Below are positions 24,585 through 33,252 of a stretch of 64,000 nucleotides of DNA, in pieces. The DNA is from Acidobacteriota bacterium (GTDB lineage Bacteria; Acidobacteriota; Blastocatellia; Pyrinomonadales; Pyrinomonadaceae). Position 1 is the first letter of the stretch. The number at the start of each line of letters is the position of its first letter. The notes under the pieces are model-generated. The model saw only the letters and a list, made by a program, of their open reading frames with translations. It did not search any database and was not told where the DNA came from. The DNA lies in NCBI GenBank assembly GCA_020199775.1, contig JAIVJZ010000041.1, forward strand, positions 372,001 through 436,000, in the 5' to 3' direction. Position numbers and translations under genes: made by a program.

Positions 24585-25403
24585 ATGGGCAGTCCTAATA
24601 CCGACAAAGTGTTCGCCGGCTTAATCCCTAAACTCTACGACACGCATCTAGTGCCGCTGATCTTCGAGTCTTACGCCGCAGACTTGGTGAATCGGCTGAG
24701 TTCGCGGACTTTCTCTCGCGTCCTTGAAATTGCAGCCGGGACAGGCGTCGTGACTCGTGCGTTAGCGTCCGCGCTACCCGAACATGTCTCCATCGTCGCC
24801 ACGGATTTGAATCAGGCGATGCTCGATCATGCCTCAGCAGTAGGGACGATGCGTATGGTCGAATGGCGTCAGGCGGACGCGATGCAACTGCCTTTCCCGG
24901 ACGCAGACTTTGATGCCGTCGTGTGCCAATTCGGGGTCATGTTCTTCCCCGATAAGCCTAAGGCGTTTTCGGAAGCGCGCAGGGTGCTCAGGCCGGGGGG
25001 CGTTTTTTTATTCAACGTGTGGGATCACATCAGGGAAAACGAGTTCGCGGACACGGTTGAGACCGCACTGGAGACAGTCTTTCCCGAAGACCCACCGCGT
25101 TTCCTGTCGCGCACGCCCTACGACTATTACGACCGCCGCGTCATTGAGCGTGATCTCACAAACGGCGGATTCATGGCCCCACCCCGAATCGACACGCTCG
25201 CGGCGCGTAGTCGTGCGACTTCCCCCCATATCCCTGCAATCGCATACTGTCAGGGGACGCCGCTGAGAAGCGAGATTGAAGCCCGCGATGCTTCACGGCT
25301 CAGCGAAGCGACCGACAGCGTGGCCGAGGCTATCGCTGAGCGGTTCGGGCGGGGCGAAGTCGATGGCAAGATTCAAGCACACGTTGTCGCCATCGAGCGA
25401 TGA
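24585..25403 (+). CDS. Class I SAM-dependent methyltransferase (cassette gene)
   Basis: 272 residues, preceded by CAGGAG. The AdoMet motif I is VLEIAAGTGVVTRAL (about residues 45-59), motif II VATDLNQAML, motif III QADAMQLPFPDADFD and post-motif LRPGGVFLFNVWDH. This is the ubiE/COQ5-like Methyltransf_11 fold acting on small molecules. The substrate cannot be told. It sits between two attC-like sites in the same orientation as the previous gene. No biosynthetic partner is nearby. Confidence 0.88.
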   Translation: MGSPNTDKVFAGLIPKLYDTHLVPLIFESYAADLVNRLSSRTFSRVLEIAAGTGVVTRALASALPEHVSIVATDLNQAMLDHASAVGTMRMVEWRQADAMQLPFPDADFDAVVCQFGVMFFPDKPKAFSEARRVLRPGGVFLFNVWDHIRENEFADTVETALETVFPEDPPRFLSRTPYDYYDRRVIERDLTNGGFMAPPRIDTLAARSRATSPHIPAIAYCQGTPLRSEIEARDASRLSEATDSVAEAIAERFGRGEVDGKIQAHVVAIER

Positions 25404-25424
25404 TAGTCAGGTGGGGCGACAGCG

Positions 25425-25528
25425 ATCTAACAACGGCAAGCACCCGACCGCGAATAGCGTCACTCTCATACGCAAGACTTGAAGGCTTGTTCAGATGTGT
25501 GCGCGGCGGCTCAATTCAAGCGTTATAG
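25425..25528 (+). repeat. attC-like recombination site 3
   Basis: Starts ATCTAAC (25425-25431, exact RYYYAAC), then ACGGCAAGCACCCGACCGCG, nearly the same left half as site 2. Ends with CGCGGCGGCTC, CAAGCG and GTTATAG (25522-25528, imperfect core). Left and right arms are only partly complementary. 104 bases. Confidence 0.5.
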
Positions 25529-25564
25529 CCATTTGCAATTGGATGGAGCTACCAAGAAATGAGT

Positions 25565-25634
25565 GGAGGGGCCGGGCTTGTCGCTGCCCGCGTGGCTACG
25601 AAAGCGAGCGGGCAGGGACCAGCCCCGCCCCTCC
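25565..25634. repeat. Large imperfect palindrome
   Basis: Two 27-base arms (25565-25591 and 25608-25634) are complementary at 24 positions around a 16-base loop; the outer part is GGAGGGG/CCCCTCC and the inner part GCTGCCCGC/GCGGGCAGG. It follows the last attC-like site and may be a terminator or a palindromic repeat element. Confidence 0.7.
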
Positions 25635-25705
25635 AATGATTCCTTCATCGCACTCAATGGCAAACCCCTAAAGCCTATCTGAAACTTCGGACACCGCCCT
25701 CCGGC

Positions 25706-26965
25706 TCAAGGCAAAGCCGCGAAGCCCGTCAGCGGGTGGCCGTAGAAGGCTTCGGTCTGCCACGCCGTCCGGTTCCACTGGCCGTCCTGCTCCCCGATTA
25801 TCTGCACGGGCACGATGAGGCGGTCGGTGCCGAGTTTGTTGGCGGCCGCGAGGCTGGTGTCGAGCGTGCCGTCGGGTTTGACGGTGAACTTAACGGAGCG
25901 CGCCAGCTTGTTGTTCCACAGCACCTTCATCTCGTACTCGCCGGGGTTCTTGTTCATGAGGTGCGGAGCCCCGAAGCCCCACCCGGCATCCGATGTGTCC
26001 CACGCGCGGACGTTGTTGAAGGTGCAGCGCACGCGCGACCACTTCGCCTTCTGCGGCGCGAGCTTCTCGTCCACGAAGTGCGTGGTGTTGTTCTCCACGT
26101 CCGACTCGCAACTGGCTTTCCCGACCTGCGTGCCCTCGTAATTGATGCGGCCCACCTCCGCGCCCTTGTAGAAGAGGTGCGGGTCGAGTTTGTACGCATC
26201 GCCGCGCACCCAAAAGGTGACGTTGAGCATGGGTCTCTTCATGCCGTTCAGGTCGTCGGGCGTGTAATAGACGTAACCGATGGGAAGGTTCCAATCGTGG
26301 TCTACGTAATAGACGAAGTGGTTGGCGAACTTGCCGGTGCTGATCTCGTTGGAATGCACCTTGGCGACCTTGGCCTTCCCCGTGAAGATCGTCTTGTCGG
26401 TGCCCGCCAGCTCGTTCCGCAGCTTGATGGCGAACTGGAAGGGGCCGGTGTAGGTGGTCGCTTTCTCCTGGGGGACGCCATCGCGTCCGCCGCACGTGGT
26501 CTTCCACCAGCGGTCGGCCGACGTCTCCTCGGTGCTGCAATCGAACTTCACGGCGGGGTTGCCGGGAACTGTGTACTCGACGTAGAGCTGGCCGCCGCTC
26601 GAGATGGGGCCGTTGATGCGATAGGAGATGAGCGGGACCCAGCTCCAAGTGTCGAAGTTCCCCTTGTAGACGTTGTAGGTGAAGGCAGTCAACTGGACGG
26701 AATCCTTGGCGATGGTCGGTTCGTTCGACTGTGACGCCGCCGCCGCCGACGTCATCGCCGGTTTCGTCTCGTGGCGAGTTTCCGGCTGCGCCGGTTGAGT
26801 AGTGTCAGACGAGCCCGGTTGTCGGTCGGGCGTCGGGGACGGCTGCGGTTTCGGCTGATTGGGTTTCGGAATTCTCGGTAGTCTGGGAAACTGAGCGGCG
26901 GCGATTTGCAAGCTCAACAAGGTGGCGATCAAAAACGCGAAAGCGGACAAGGAACTCCGTTTCAT
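25706..26965 (-). CDS. Secreted protein of unknown function
   Basis: 419 residues. Signal peptide ending QIAAAQ, then a Pro/Gln/Thr-rich linker (about residues 27-85) and a globular part rich in Trp and Tyr (VYKGNFDTWSWVPLISYRIN, HFVYYVDHDWNLPIGYVYY, DAGWGFGAPHLMNKNPGEYE). Two Cys pairs (FDCSTEE/TTCGGRD and KASCESD/RVRCTF) may form disulfides. No family or active site recognised. Transcribed alone. Confidence 0.75.
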   Translation of the reverse strand: MKRSSLSAFAFLIATLLSLQIAAAQFPRLPRIPKPNQPKPQPSPTPDRQPGSSDTTQPAQPETRHETKPAMTSAAAASQSNEPTIAKDSVQLTAFTYNVYKGNFDTWSWVPLISYRINGPISSGGQLYVEYTVPGNPAVKFDCSTEETSADRWWKTTCGGRDGVPQEKATTYTGPFQFAIKLRNELAGTDKTIFTGKAKVAKVHSNEISTGKFANHFVYYVDHDWNLPIGYVYYTPDDLNGMKRPMLNVTFWVRGDAYKLDPHLFYKGAEVGRINYEGTQVGKASCESDVENNTTHFVDEKLAPQKAKWSRVRCTFNNVRAWDTSDAGWGFGAPHLMNKNPGEYEMKVLWNNKLARSVKFTVKPDGTLDTSLAAANKLGTDRLIVPVQIIGEQDGQWNRTAWQTEAFYGHPLTGFAALP

Positions 26966-27096
26966 CTTCTTTCTCCTTCGTTAGTTGGATTGCTGATAAT
27001 GGGGGAGCGCTATGTGTCCCGCTTGTGACCCTGTGCGCGGCAAGCAGTATCTGACTGTCGCTTGACCCTGTCAATGTTTATAATGCGCGGATAAGC

Positions 27097-28542
27097 ATGG
27101 GAAATCTCAATATTGATCGTTATCACGCGACGATGGGCGACGCCTCGTATAAAGACGAGACGCGCTTGCACGATAAGCTTCTGAGCGAGGCGGAGGCGAC
27201 CTTTTACGTTACGCAGCGCAAGCTTCCCTTCGCGCCGTGTCTGGGGCACGGGCGGCTCGTGCGCCTGTTGACCGAGAGCGGGCTCGACCGCCCGCGCCTG
27301 CGTTTTCTCGAACAGGATCGCGGCGGCTTGGGGCGGTTCGCGAAGGCCATGGAAGACATGAGTTTCGTCGGGGCGGTGCGCGCGGTGCGCCCGGCGACGA
27401 TCATGTTCGCGGGCGAGCCGTTCGCAGACATCACGGGCGGGTTCGGGCTGACGCAGGCGCAGGAGATCAAGTTCGAGCACGCCTTCGATCTGCCGATGAC
27501 GACCGCCGCCCTCGCCATGCAACTGCGGATGGCGGCGGGCGAGACGCGCTGGCTCTCCGACTTCTCTCTCAGGCGCAACGGCGACATCGAGCGCGCCGTC
27601 GAAGTTGCCGCCTACGCCTTCATCGGCGGTTTCAACGACACGTCGAACATGGAGGCGGCGCATCGTCTGGACATCCCGGCCGTCGGCACGTCCGCGCACT
27701 ACTGGCAGCAGGCTTACATCGAGTACATCGAAGAGACGGAGATCGAGCCGCGCACGGGCAGGCCGAAACATTTCGAGCAGGTCGCCTTCGAGCGTTGGCT
27801 GGACGCCAACCCGCAGGGGACGACGCTGCTGCTCGACACCATCGACGTGTACACGGGCGCGGCGCACGCCGCCATGGCCGCCACTTCGACGCCCGAACGC
27901 CGCCGCGCCTTCAAAGGCTTCCGCGTGGATTCGGGCGATCTGGCGAAACTCGGCGCGTGGTGTATGCGCTTCTTCGAGGCGAACGGCCTCCACGGGTTGA
28001 TCCCCGTGTTGACGGGCGATCTCGACGTGGAGAACATCAAACGGATCGTGGCGGAGTTTCCGCAGGCCGCCGGCTTCGGCGTCGGCACGAAACTCTCCGG
28101 CGAGGTGCGACGCATCGCGGGCGTCATCTTCAAACAATGCCTGATCGAAGGCCGCCCCACGCTCAAGGCTTCCAACACGCCGGAGAAGTCTACGCTGCCC
28201 GGACGCCTGCAAGTGTTTCGCGGCGCGGACAGAGACGGGATGTACGTCGGCGACATCGTCGGCCTCGACGGCGAAGAAATTGCAATCCCCGGCGCGGCCA
28301 CAATCGAGACGCTCCTCGCGCCGTTCTGGGAGCGCGGCCGTCACGACTCCATCCCGTCCATCACCAAACAGAGAGCATTCGTCGAAGAACAACGCGCGCG
28401 CTTCCGCGATATCGAAAACTACCCGCACGCCCTGAGCGACAATTTGCGACGCCTGCGCGACGAATTGACGACGCGCATGCGCGCCGACGAGTCGAACTGG
28501 CAAGCCGTCCTGCAAGTGTCCGAAGAAAGGGATGAAGGATGA
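27097..28542 (+). CDS. pncB: Nicotinate phosphoribosyltransferase
   Basis: 481 residues. Makes nicotinate mononucleotide from nicotinate and PRPP in the NAD salvage pathway, in the cytosol. Family motifs: DRYHATMGDASY (N-terminal), FGLTQAQEIKFEH, GGFNDTSNMEAAH, VGTSAHYWQ (loop with the active His), DTIDVYTGA, FRVDSGDLAKL and FGVGTKLSGE. The C-terminal Zn-binding extension is absent. The last codons run into the left arm of a hairpin that serves as the probable terminator. Confidence 0.93.
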   Translation: MGNLNIDRYHATMGDASYKDETRLHDKLLSEAEATFYVTQRKLPFAPCLGHGRLVRLLTESGLDRPRLRFLEQDRGGLGRFAKAMEDMSFVGAVRAVRPATIMFAGEPFADITGGFGLTQAQEIKFEHAFDLPMTTAALAMQLRMAAGETRWLSDFSLRRNGDIERAVEVAAYAFIGGFNDTSNMEAAHRLDIPAVGTSAHYWQQAYIEYIEETEIEPRTGRPKHFEQVAFERWLDANPQGTTLLLDTIDVYTGAAHAAMAATSTPERRRAFKGFRVDSGDLAKLGAWCMRFFEANGLHGLIPVLTGDLDVENIKRIVAEFPQAAGFGVGTKLSGEVRRIAGVIFKQCLIEGRPTLKASNTPEKSTLPGRLQVFRGADRDGMYVGDIVGLDGEEIAIPGAATIETLLAPFWERGRHDSIPSITKQRAFVEEQRARFRDIENYPHALSDNLRRLRDELTTRMRADESNWQAVLQVSEERDEG

Positions 28543-28619
28543 GGGATGAGGGATGAAAGGAATGCTTAACTTGCTTGAATGTTTTTTATTCATCCCTCAT
28601 CCCTCATCCTTCATCCCTT
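28527..28619. repeat. Inverted array of GGATGAg units
   Basis: Four GGATGA-type units (28527-28558) face their complement TCATCCC (28589-28619). The loop contains a T-run (GTTTTTTATT). The left arm overlaps the pncB stop codon and the right arm ends 10 bases before the next start codon. Likely terminator. Confidence 0.8.
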
Positions 28620-28629
28620 AACGTCGCCT

Positions 28630-29958
28630 ATGCCCGACCCGTCGCCGCCGCCGCCGCCGCCGCTCAGTCTCAACTGGTCACGCAGAAAACTGCGCCTCGT
28701 CAAACTGGCGATGCTGCTCTGTGCGATCATCTTCGCCCTGCTCGTCGCAGAGATCGCGCTGCGCGTCGGCGGCTATTCCTACCCCGTCTTTTACACGCCC
28801 GACACGGTGCGCGGCTACGCGCTCAGACCCGGCGTGTCCGGCTGGTATCGCAAGGAGGGCGAGGCTTACGTCCGCATCAACAGCGACGGCCTGCGCGACC
28901 GCGAGCACGCGAAGCAGAAGCCCCCGAACACGCTGCGCATCGCGCTGCTCGGCGACTCTTTCTCGGAGGCTCTGCAAGTCCCGCTCGAAGACGCCTACTG
29001 GGTCATCATGGAAGAAAGGCTGCAAGGCTGTCGCGCCTTCAACGAGGGCAAGCGCGTCGAAGTGATCAACTTCGGCGTCTCCGGCTACGGCACGGCGCAG
29101 GAACTCTTGACGCTGCGCGAACATGCTTGGGAATACTCGCCCGACATCGTGCTCCTCGCCATGACCACCAACAACGACATCACGGACAACTCGCGCTCCC
29201 TCAAGAAGACCGACGAGATTCCCTATTTCGTCTACCGCGACGGTCGCCTCACGCTCGACGATTCCTTCCGCCAGACGCGCACGTTCCGTTTGCGCCACTC
29301 GGCTCTCAGCCGCGCGGGTCGCTGGCTCAGAGAGCACCTGCGCGTCATACAGGCTTTCCACGAAGGCCAGTACACGCTCAAAAACTACCTCGCCGCGCGT
29401 CGCGCGCCCGCCGCGCCCGTCGCGCCCGTCGCGCCGAAGCCTGCGGCCTTCAGCGCGAACGCCCCGGCGACAAACGCGGCGGCGCGGCCGGAGGACAACG
29501 CCGCGCCCGGCGCCAACGAACTCGGCCTCGACAATCTCATCTACAGCGAACCCGCCGACGCCGCGCGGCAAGAGGCTTGGCGCGTGACGGAAGGGCTGCT
29601 CCGCCTCATGCGCGACGAGGTGCGCGGGCGCGGCGCGCGGTTCCTCGTCGCGACGCTCAGCAGCGGCGTGCAGGTGCACCCGCGCCCCGAAGCCCGCGCC
29701 GCCTTCCTCGCCCGCGTCGGCGCGACCGACATCTTCTACCCGGACACCCGGCTCAAGTCGCTCGGCGACCGCGAAGGCTTCCCCGTTCTGACGCTCGCAC
29801 CATCGCTCCGACAATACGCGGAACAACACCAGGTCTTTCTCCACGGCTTCGGCCGCAGCCTCGGCAACGGCCACTGGAACTCGACCGGCCACCGCGTCGC
29901 GGGCGAACTGCTCGCGCAGAAAATTTGCGAAACAACGCCTGCCCCGGCGCGGCCTTGA
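28630..29958 (+). CDS. Membrane-anchored SGNH/GDSL-type hydrolase
   Basis: 442 residues from the ATG at 28630; an upstream in-frame ATG at 28579 lies inside the hairpin and is rejected. Pro-rich cytoplasmic start (PSPPPPPPPLSL), one membrane segment (LAMLLCAIIFALLVAEI), then the SGNH domain: block I LLGDSFSEAL (catalytic Ser), block II Gly in NFGVSGYGTAQE, block III Asn in AMTTNNDITD, and the C-terminal block V GHWNSTGHRVAGELL with the catalytic His. An Ala-rich low-complexity insert lies near residues 257-290. It probably removes acyl groups from an extracytoplasmic polysaccharide or lipid. Confidence 0.82.
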   Translation: MPDPSPPPPPPLSLNWSRRKLRLVKLAMLLCAIIFALLVAEIALRVGGYSYPVFYTPDTVRGYALRPGVSGWYRKEGEAYVRINSDGLRDREHAKQKPPNTLRIALLGDSFSEALQVPLEDAYWVIMEERLQGCRAFNEGKRVEVINFGVSGYGTAQELLTLREHAWEYSPDIVLLAMTTNNDITDNSRSLKKTDEIPYFVYRDGRLTLDDSFRQTRTFRLRHSALSRAGRWLREHLRVIQAFHEGQYTLKNYLAARRAPAAPVAPVAPKPAAFSANAPATNAAARPEDNAAPGANELGLDNLIYSEPADAARQEAWRVTEGLLRLMRDEVRGRGARFLVATLSSGVQVHPRPEARAAFLARVGATDIFYPDTRLKSLGDREGFPVLTLAPSLRQYAEQHQVFLHGFGRSLGNGHWNSTGHRVAGELLAQKICETTPAPARP

Positions 29959-30137
29959 CGCGCGCCGGTCGGGTTAAAGGGGCTTGAGAGAATTGCGTCG
30001 AGGACGGGAATGCGCCGCTCCCTCCGCGCGCGCCCGCGCCGCTCTCGGCGACCGTATCGCCCCGGCCGTCCGCATCGTGTATAATTTCCGCGTCTCCATC
30101 CACATCATCAAAAAAAGTTTTACGGAGTGTGCGCGAT

Positions 30138-31547
30138 ATGAAAACCTTGCTACTAGTTTCGCTCTTGTTGTGCCTGCCCGCCGTGGGACTGGCGCAGGCG
30201 AAGAGGGGCGCGCCTCCGAAGAAGGCGAAGCCCGCCTCTGCCAACCAGCGGAAGATATTTCCCTACAACTACACGATTGACGATCTGCCGAACGGCCTGC
30301 GCCTCGTCACCGTGCCGGCCGACTACCCGAATCTCGTCGCGCTCTACATCGTCGTCCAGACCGGGTCGCGCAACGAAATCGAACCCGGCAAGAGCGGCTA
30401 CGCGCACTTCTTCGAGCACATGATGTTTCGCGGCAGCCGAAACGTGACGCCCGCGCAGCGCGACGACATCCTGGAGCGCGCCGGGGCCTCGTCGAACGCT
30501 TACACGACCGACGACCGCACCGTCTATCACGAACTCTTCTCGAAAGAGGATTTGGACGAAGTGATGCGCATCGAAGGCGACCGCTTCCAGACGCTCCAAT
30601 ACGCGGAACCGGAGTATAAGACGGAAGCTCTGGCGGTGCTCGGCGAGTACAACAAGAACAGCGCAAACCCCGCCAGCAAGCTCTTCGAGAAACTGCGCGA
30701 GACGGCTTTCCGCACGCACACTTATTCGCACACCACGATGGGCTTCATCAAAGACATCGAGGACATGCCGAACCAGTACCAGTACAGCCTCGATTTTTAC
30801 AAACGCTACTACCGCCCCGAATACACGACCATCCTCGTCGTCGGCGACGTGACCCGCCAGCGCGCGCTCGCGCTCACCCGCCAGCACTTTGGCGCGTGGG
30901 AGCGCGGCGCTTACAAGCCCACCATCCCGGCGGAACCCGCGCAAACCGAACCGCGCGAAGCGCACGTCGAATGGCCGAGCGCGACCCTGCCCTATCTGGC
31001 CGTCGCCTTCCGCGCCCCCGCTTATTCCGACGAGAATAAAGACAAGGTCGCCCTCGACCTGCTGGCGGCCATCGCCTTCGGTACAAACTCGGAGTTGTAT
31101 CAACGCCTCGTCCTGAAAGAGCAAAAGGTGGATTCCGTCGGCGTGAGTTTCGGCGACAGAGTAGACCCCGAACTTTTCACCGTCCAGACCCGCCTTAAGA
31201 AGGTGGAGGACATGCCCTACGTTCGCGAGCAGATTCTCGCCACCTTCCGGCGTTACACGACGGAACTCATCCCACAGCAAAAACTCGACGACACGCGCTC
31301 GCGCCGCCGCTACGGTTTCGCGCAGGCGATGGACAGCAGCGAAGCGATTGCCGGCGCGCTCGCGCCTTATCTCGCGCTGCGCCGCACGCCGGAGACGATG
31401 AACAAACTCTTCGCGCTCGCCGACAGTGTGACGCCCGCCGACATACGCGACGCCGCGCGCCGTTACTTCATGGATAACAACCGCACCATCGTCACGCTCT
31501 CTCAGGGCACGGGCAGACAGACGGCAAACAAGGAGGGCGGCAAATAA
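30138..31547 (+). CDS. M16 family zinc peptidase, active subunit
   Basis: 469 residues, start at 30138 (MKTLLLVSLLLCLP signal peptide). Carries the inverted zinc motif HFFEH (in YAHFFEHMMF) and the distal Glu ligand in EALAVLGEYNK. The middle R/Y pair region is also present (RRRYGFAQAMDSSEA). The next gene, four bases downstream, is the inactive M16 partner, so the two likely form a heterodimeric periplasmic protease that encloses peptides. Operon pair. Confidence 0.9.
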   Translation: MKTLLLVSLLLCLPAVGLAQAKRGAPPKKAKPASANQRKIFPYNYTIDDLPNGLRLVTVPADYPNLVALYIVVQTGSRNEIEPGKSGYAHFFEHMMFRGSRNVTPAQRDDILERAGASSNAYTTDDRTVYHELFSKEDLDEVMRIEGDRFQTLQYAEPEYKTEALAVLGEYNKNSANPASKLFEKLRETAFRTHTYSHTTMGFIKDIEDMPNQYQYSLDFYKRYYRPEYTTILVVGDVTRQRALALTRQHFGAWERGAYKPTIPAEPAQTEPREAHVEWPSATLPYLAVAFRAPAYSDENKDKVALDLLAAIAFGTNSELYQRLVLKEQKVDSVGVSFGDRVDPELFTVQTRLKKVEDMPYVREQILATFRRYTTELIPQQKLDDTRSRRRYGFAQAMDSSEAIAGALAPYLALRRTPETMNKLFALADSVTPADIRDAARRYFMDNNRTIVTLSQGTGRQTANKEGGK

Positions 31548-31551
31548 AACC

Positions 31552-33108
31552 ATGCGAAGAATATTTTTCATCACACTCGTGCTCTCGTTCGCGCTCTCGA
31601 CCTTGACAGCCTACGCCCAACGCAAATCGCCGCGATCCAAACCGCGCGAGCGCATCAAAGGCCCGGTGCTCATGCACACGGCTGCCGATCCCGACGCCGT
31701 GTTGCTGCCCAACCGCTCTCCGCTCATCACGTTTCGCATTCTCTTCATGACGGGCGCGGCCGACGACCCGGCGGGCAAAGAAGGGCTGGCCGCCCTGACC
31801 GCTTCGCTCGTGTCGGGCGGGGGCACGCGCGAGCTTCCCTTCGAGAAGATTCAGGAGGCCTTCTACCCGATGGCGGCCTCTTTCGGCTCGCAGGTCGATA
31901 AAGAGATGACCGTCTTCACGGGCACGACGCACGCCGATAACCTGTCGCGTTACTACGCGCTCATCAGCCGGATGATCCTCGACCCCGGTTTCCGCGAAGA
32001 CGATTTCACGCGGATCAAAACCAACCTCATCAACTATCTCAAAGTTTCGCTGCGCGAGGGCAACGACGAAGAGTTGGGCAAGGAGCAGCTCTACAACAAC
32101 ATCTACGCGGGACACCCTTACGGCCATCACAACGTCGGGAGCCTCTCCGCGCTCGAACGGATCACGCTCGCGGACGTGCGCGAGTTTTATCGCGCGCACT
32201 ACACGCAGGCCAACATGGTGCTCGGCCTCGCGGGCGGCTACCCGGCGACGTTCCCCGCGAAGGTGAAGGCCGATTTCGCCAAACTTCCGGCGGGCACGCG
32301 CACGCCCTCCAACTTCTTCACCCCCAAACTCGAACTGGGCACGCACATCGACATCATCAAACGCGAGACGCGTTCCACCGCCATTTCGCTCGGCTTCCCG
32401 ATTGACGTGACGCGCGCGGACAAAGACTGGCCTGCGCTCGCCGTCGTCGTTTCCTACTTCGGCCAGCATCGTTCGTCCAACAGTTATCTCTATCAACGCC
32501 TGCGCGAGGCGCGCGGCTTGAACTACGGCGACTACGCCTATATCGAATACTTTCCCGGCGGCATGTTCCAGTTCGAGCCCGATCCGAACCTCGCGCGCCA
32601 GCAGCAGATTTTCCAAATCTGGATTCGCCCCGTGCCGCCCGAACAAGGCCACTTCGTCCTGCGCGCCGCGCTCTACGAGTACGACAAACTCGTCCGCGAC
32701 GGCCTCTCGCGCGAAGCTTTCGAGGCCACGCGCGAGTTTCTGTCCAAGTTTTCCAACATCCTGACCGCCACGCAGGACGCCCAACTCGGCTACGCGCTCG
32801 ACAGCCGCTATTACGAGATCGGCGACTTCAACGGGTACATGCGCGATCAACTCTCGCGCCTCACGCTCGAAGACGTGAATGCCGCCATCAAGAAGTATCT
32901 GGCGACGAACCGCATGCGCATCGTCGTCGTCACGAAAGACGCCGAAGGGTTGCGCGATGCCATCCTTGCGAACAAACCCTCGCCCATGACCTACAACTCG
33001 CCCAAGCCGCAAGAGATCATGGACGAGGACAAGATCATCGAGGTTTACCCGATTAACGTGCGCGCCGAACAAGTTCGCATCACGCCGGTCGAGCAGGTCT
33101 TTCGATAG
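31552..33108 (+). CDS. M16 family peptidase-like protein, inactive partner
   Basis: 518 residues, signal peptide ending TAYAQ. M16 fold throughout (GKEGLAALTASLVSGGGT at the place of the zinc helix, RLREARGLNYGDYAYIEY near the C-terminal R/Y region) but the HxxEH motif is replaced by EGLAA, so it cannot bind zinc. It begins four bases after the active subunit gene. This active/inactive pairing is usual for bacterial M16 heterodimers. Confidence 0.88.
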   Translation: MRRIFFITLVLSFALSTLTAYAQRKSPRSKPRERIKGPVLMHTAADPDAVLLPNRSPLITFRILFMTGAADDPAGKEGLAALTASLVSGGGTRELPFEKIQEAFYPMAASFGSQVDKEMTVFTGTTHADNLSRYYALISRMILDPGFREDDFTRIKTNLINYLKVSLREGNDEELGKEQLYNNIYAGHPYGHHNVGSLSALERITLADVREFYRAHYTQANMVLGLAGGYPATFPAKVKADFAKLPAGTRTPSNFFTPKLELGTHIDIIKRETRSTAISLGFPIDVTRADKDWPALAVVVSYFGQHRSSNSYLYQRLREARGLNYGDYAYIEYFPGGMFQFEPDPNLARQQQIFQIWIRPVPPEQGHFVLRAALYEYDKLVRDGLSREAFEATREFLSKFSNILTATQDAQLGYALDSRYYEIGDFNGYMRDQLSRLTLEDVNAAIKKYLATNRMRIVVVTKDAEGLRDAILANKPSPMTYNSPKPQEIMDEDKIIEVYPINVRAEQVRITPVEQVFR

Positions 33109-33252
33109 GCACAACCCAACCCCGCGAGGGGGCGAAGCGCGTGAAACCCGGTCAACACCGGGACACGTCTTCGCGCCCTCCGGCGCTTCACTTCCCGCTC
33201 TTTCACACCCGAGCATCCCGCGCACGACCTGCTGACTTCAAACGAGACTTTT

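Noticed and set aside
27010..28593. Long minus-strand open frame opposite pncB
   Set aside because: No recognisable motifs, whereas the plus-strand reading is a complete nicotinate phosphoribosyltransferase.
28579..28629. Upstream ATG for the SGNH hydrolase
   Set aside because: It lies within the loop and right arm of the hairpin and would add residues encoded by repeat DNA; the ATG at 28630 starts the Pro-rich segment before the membrane helix.
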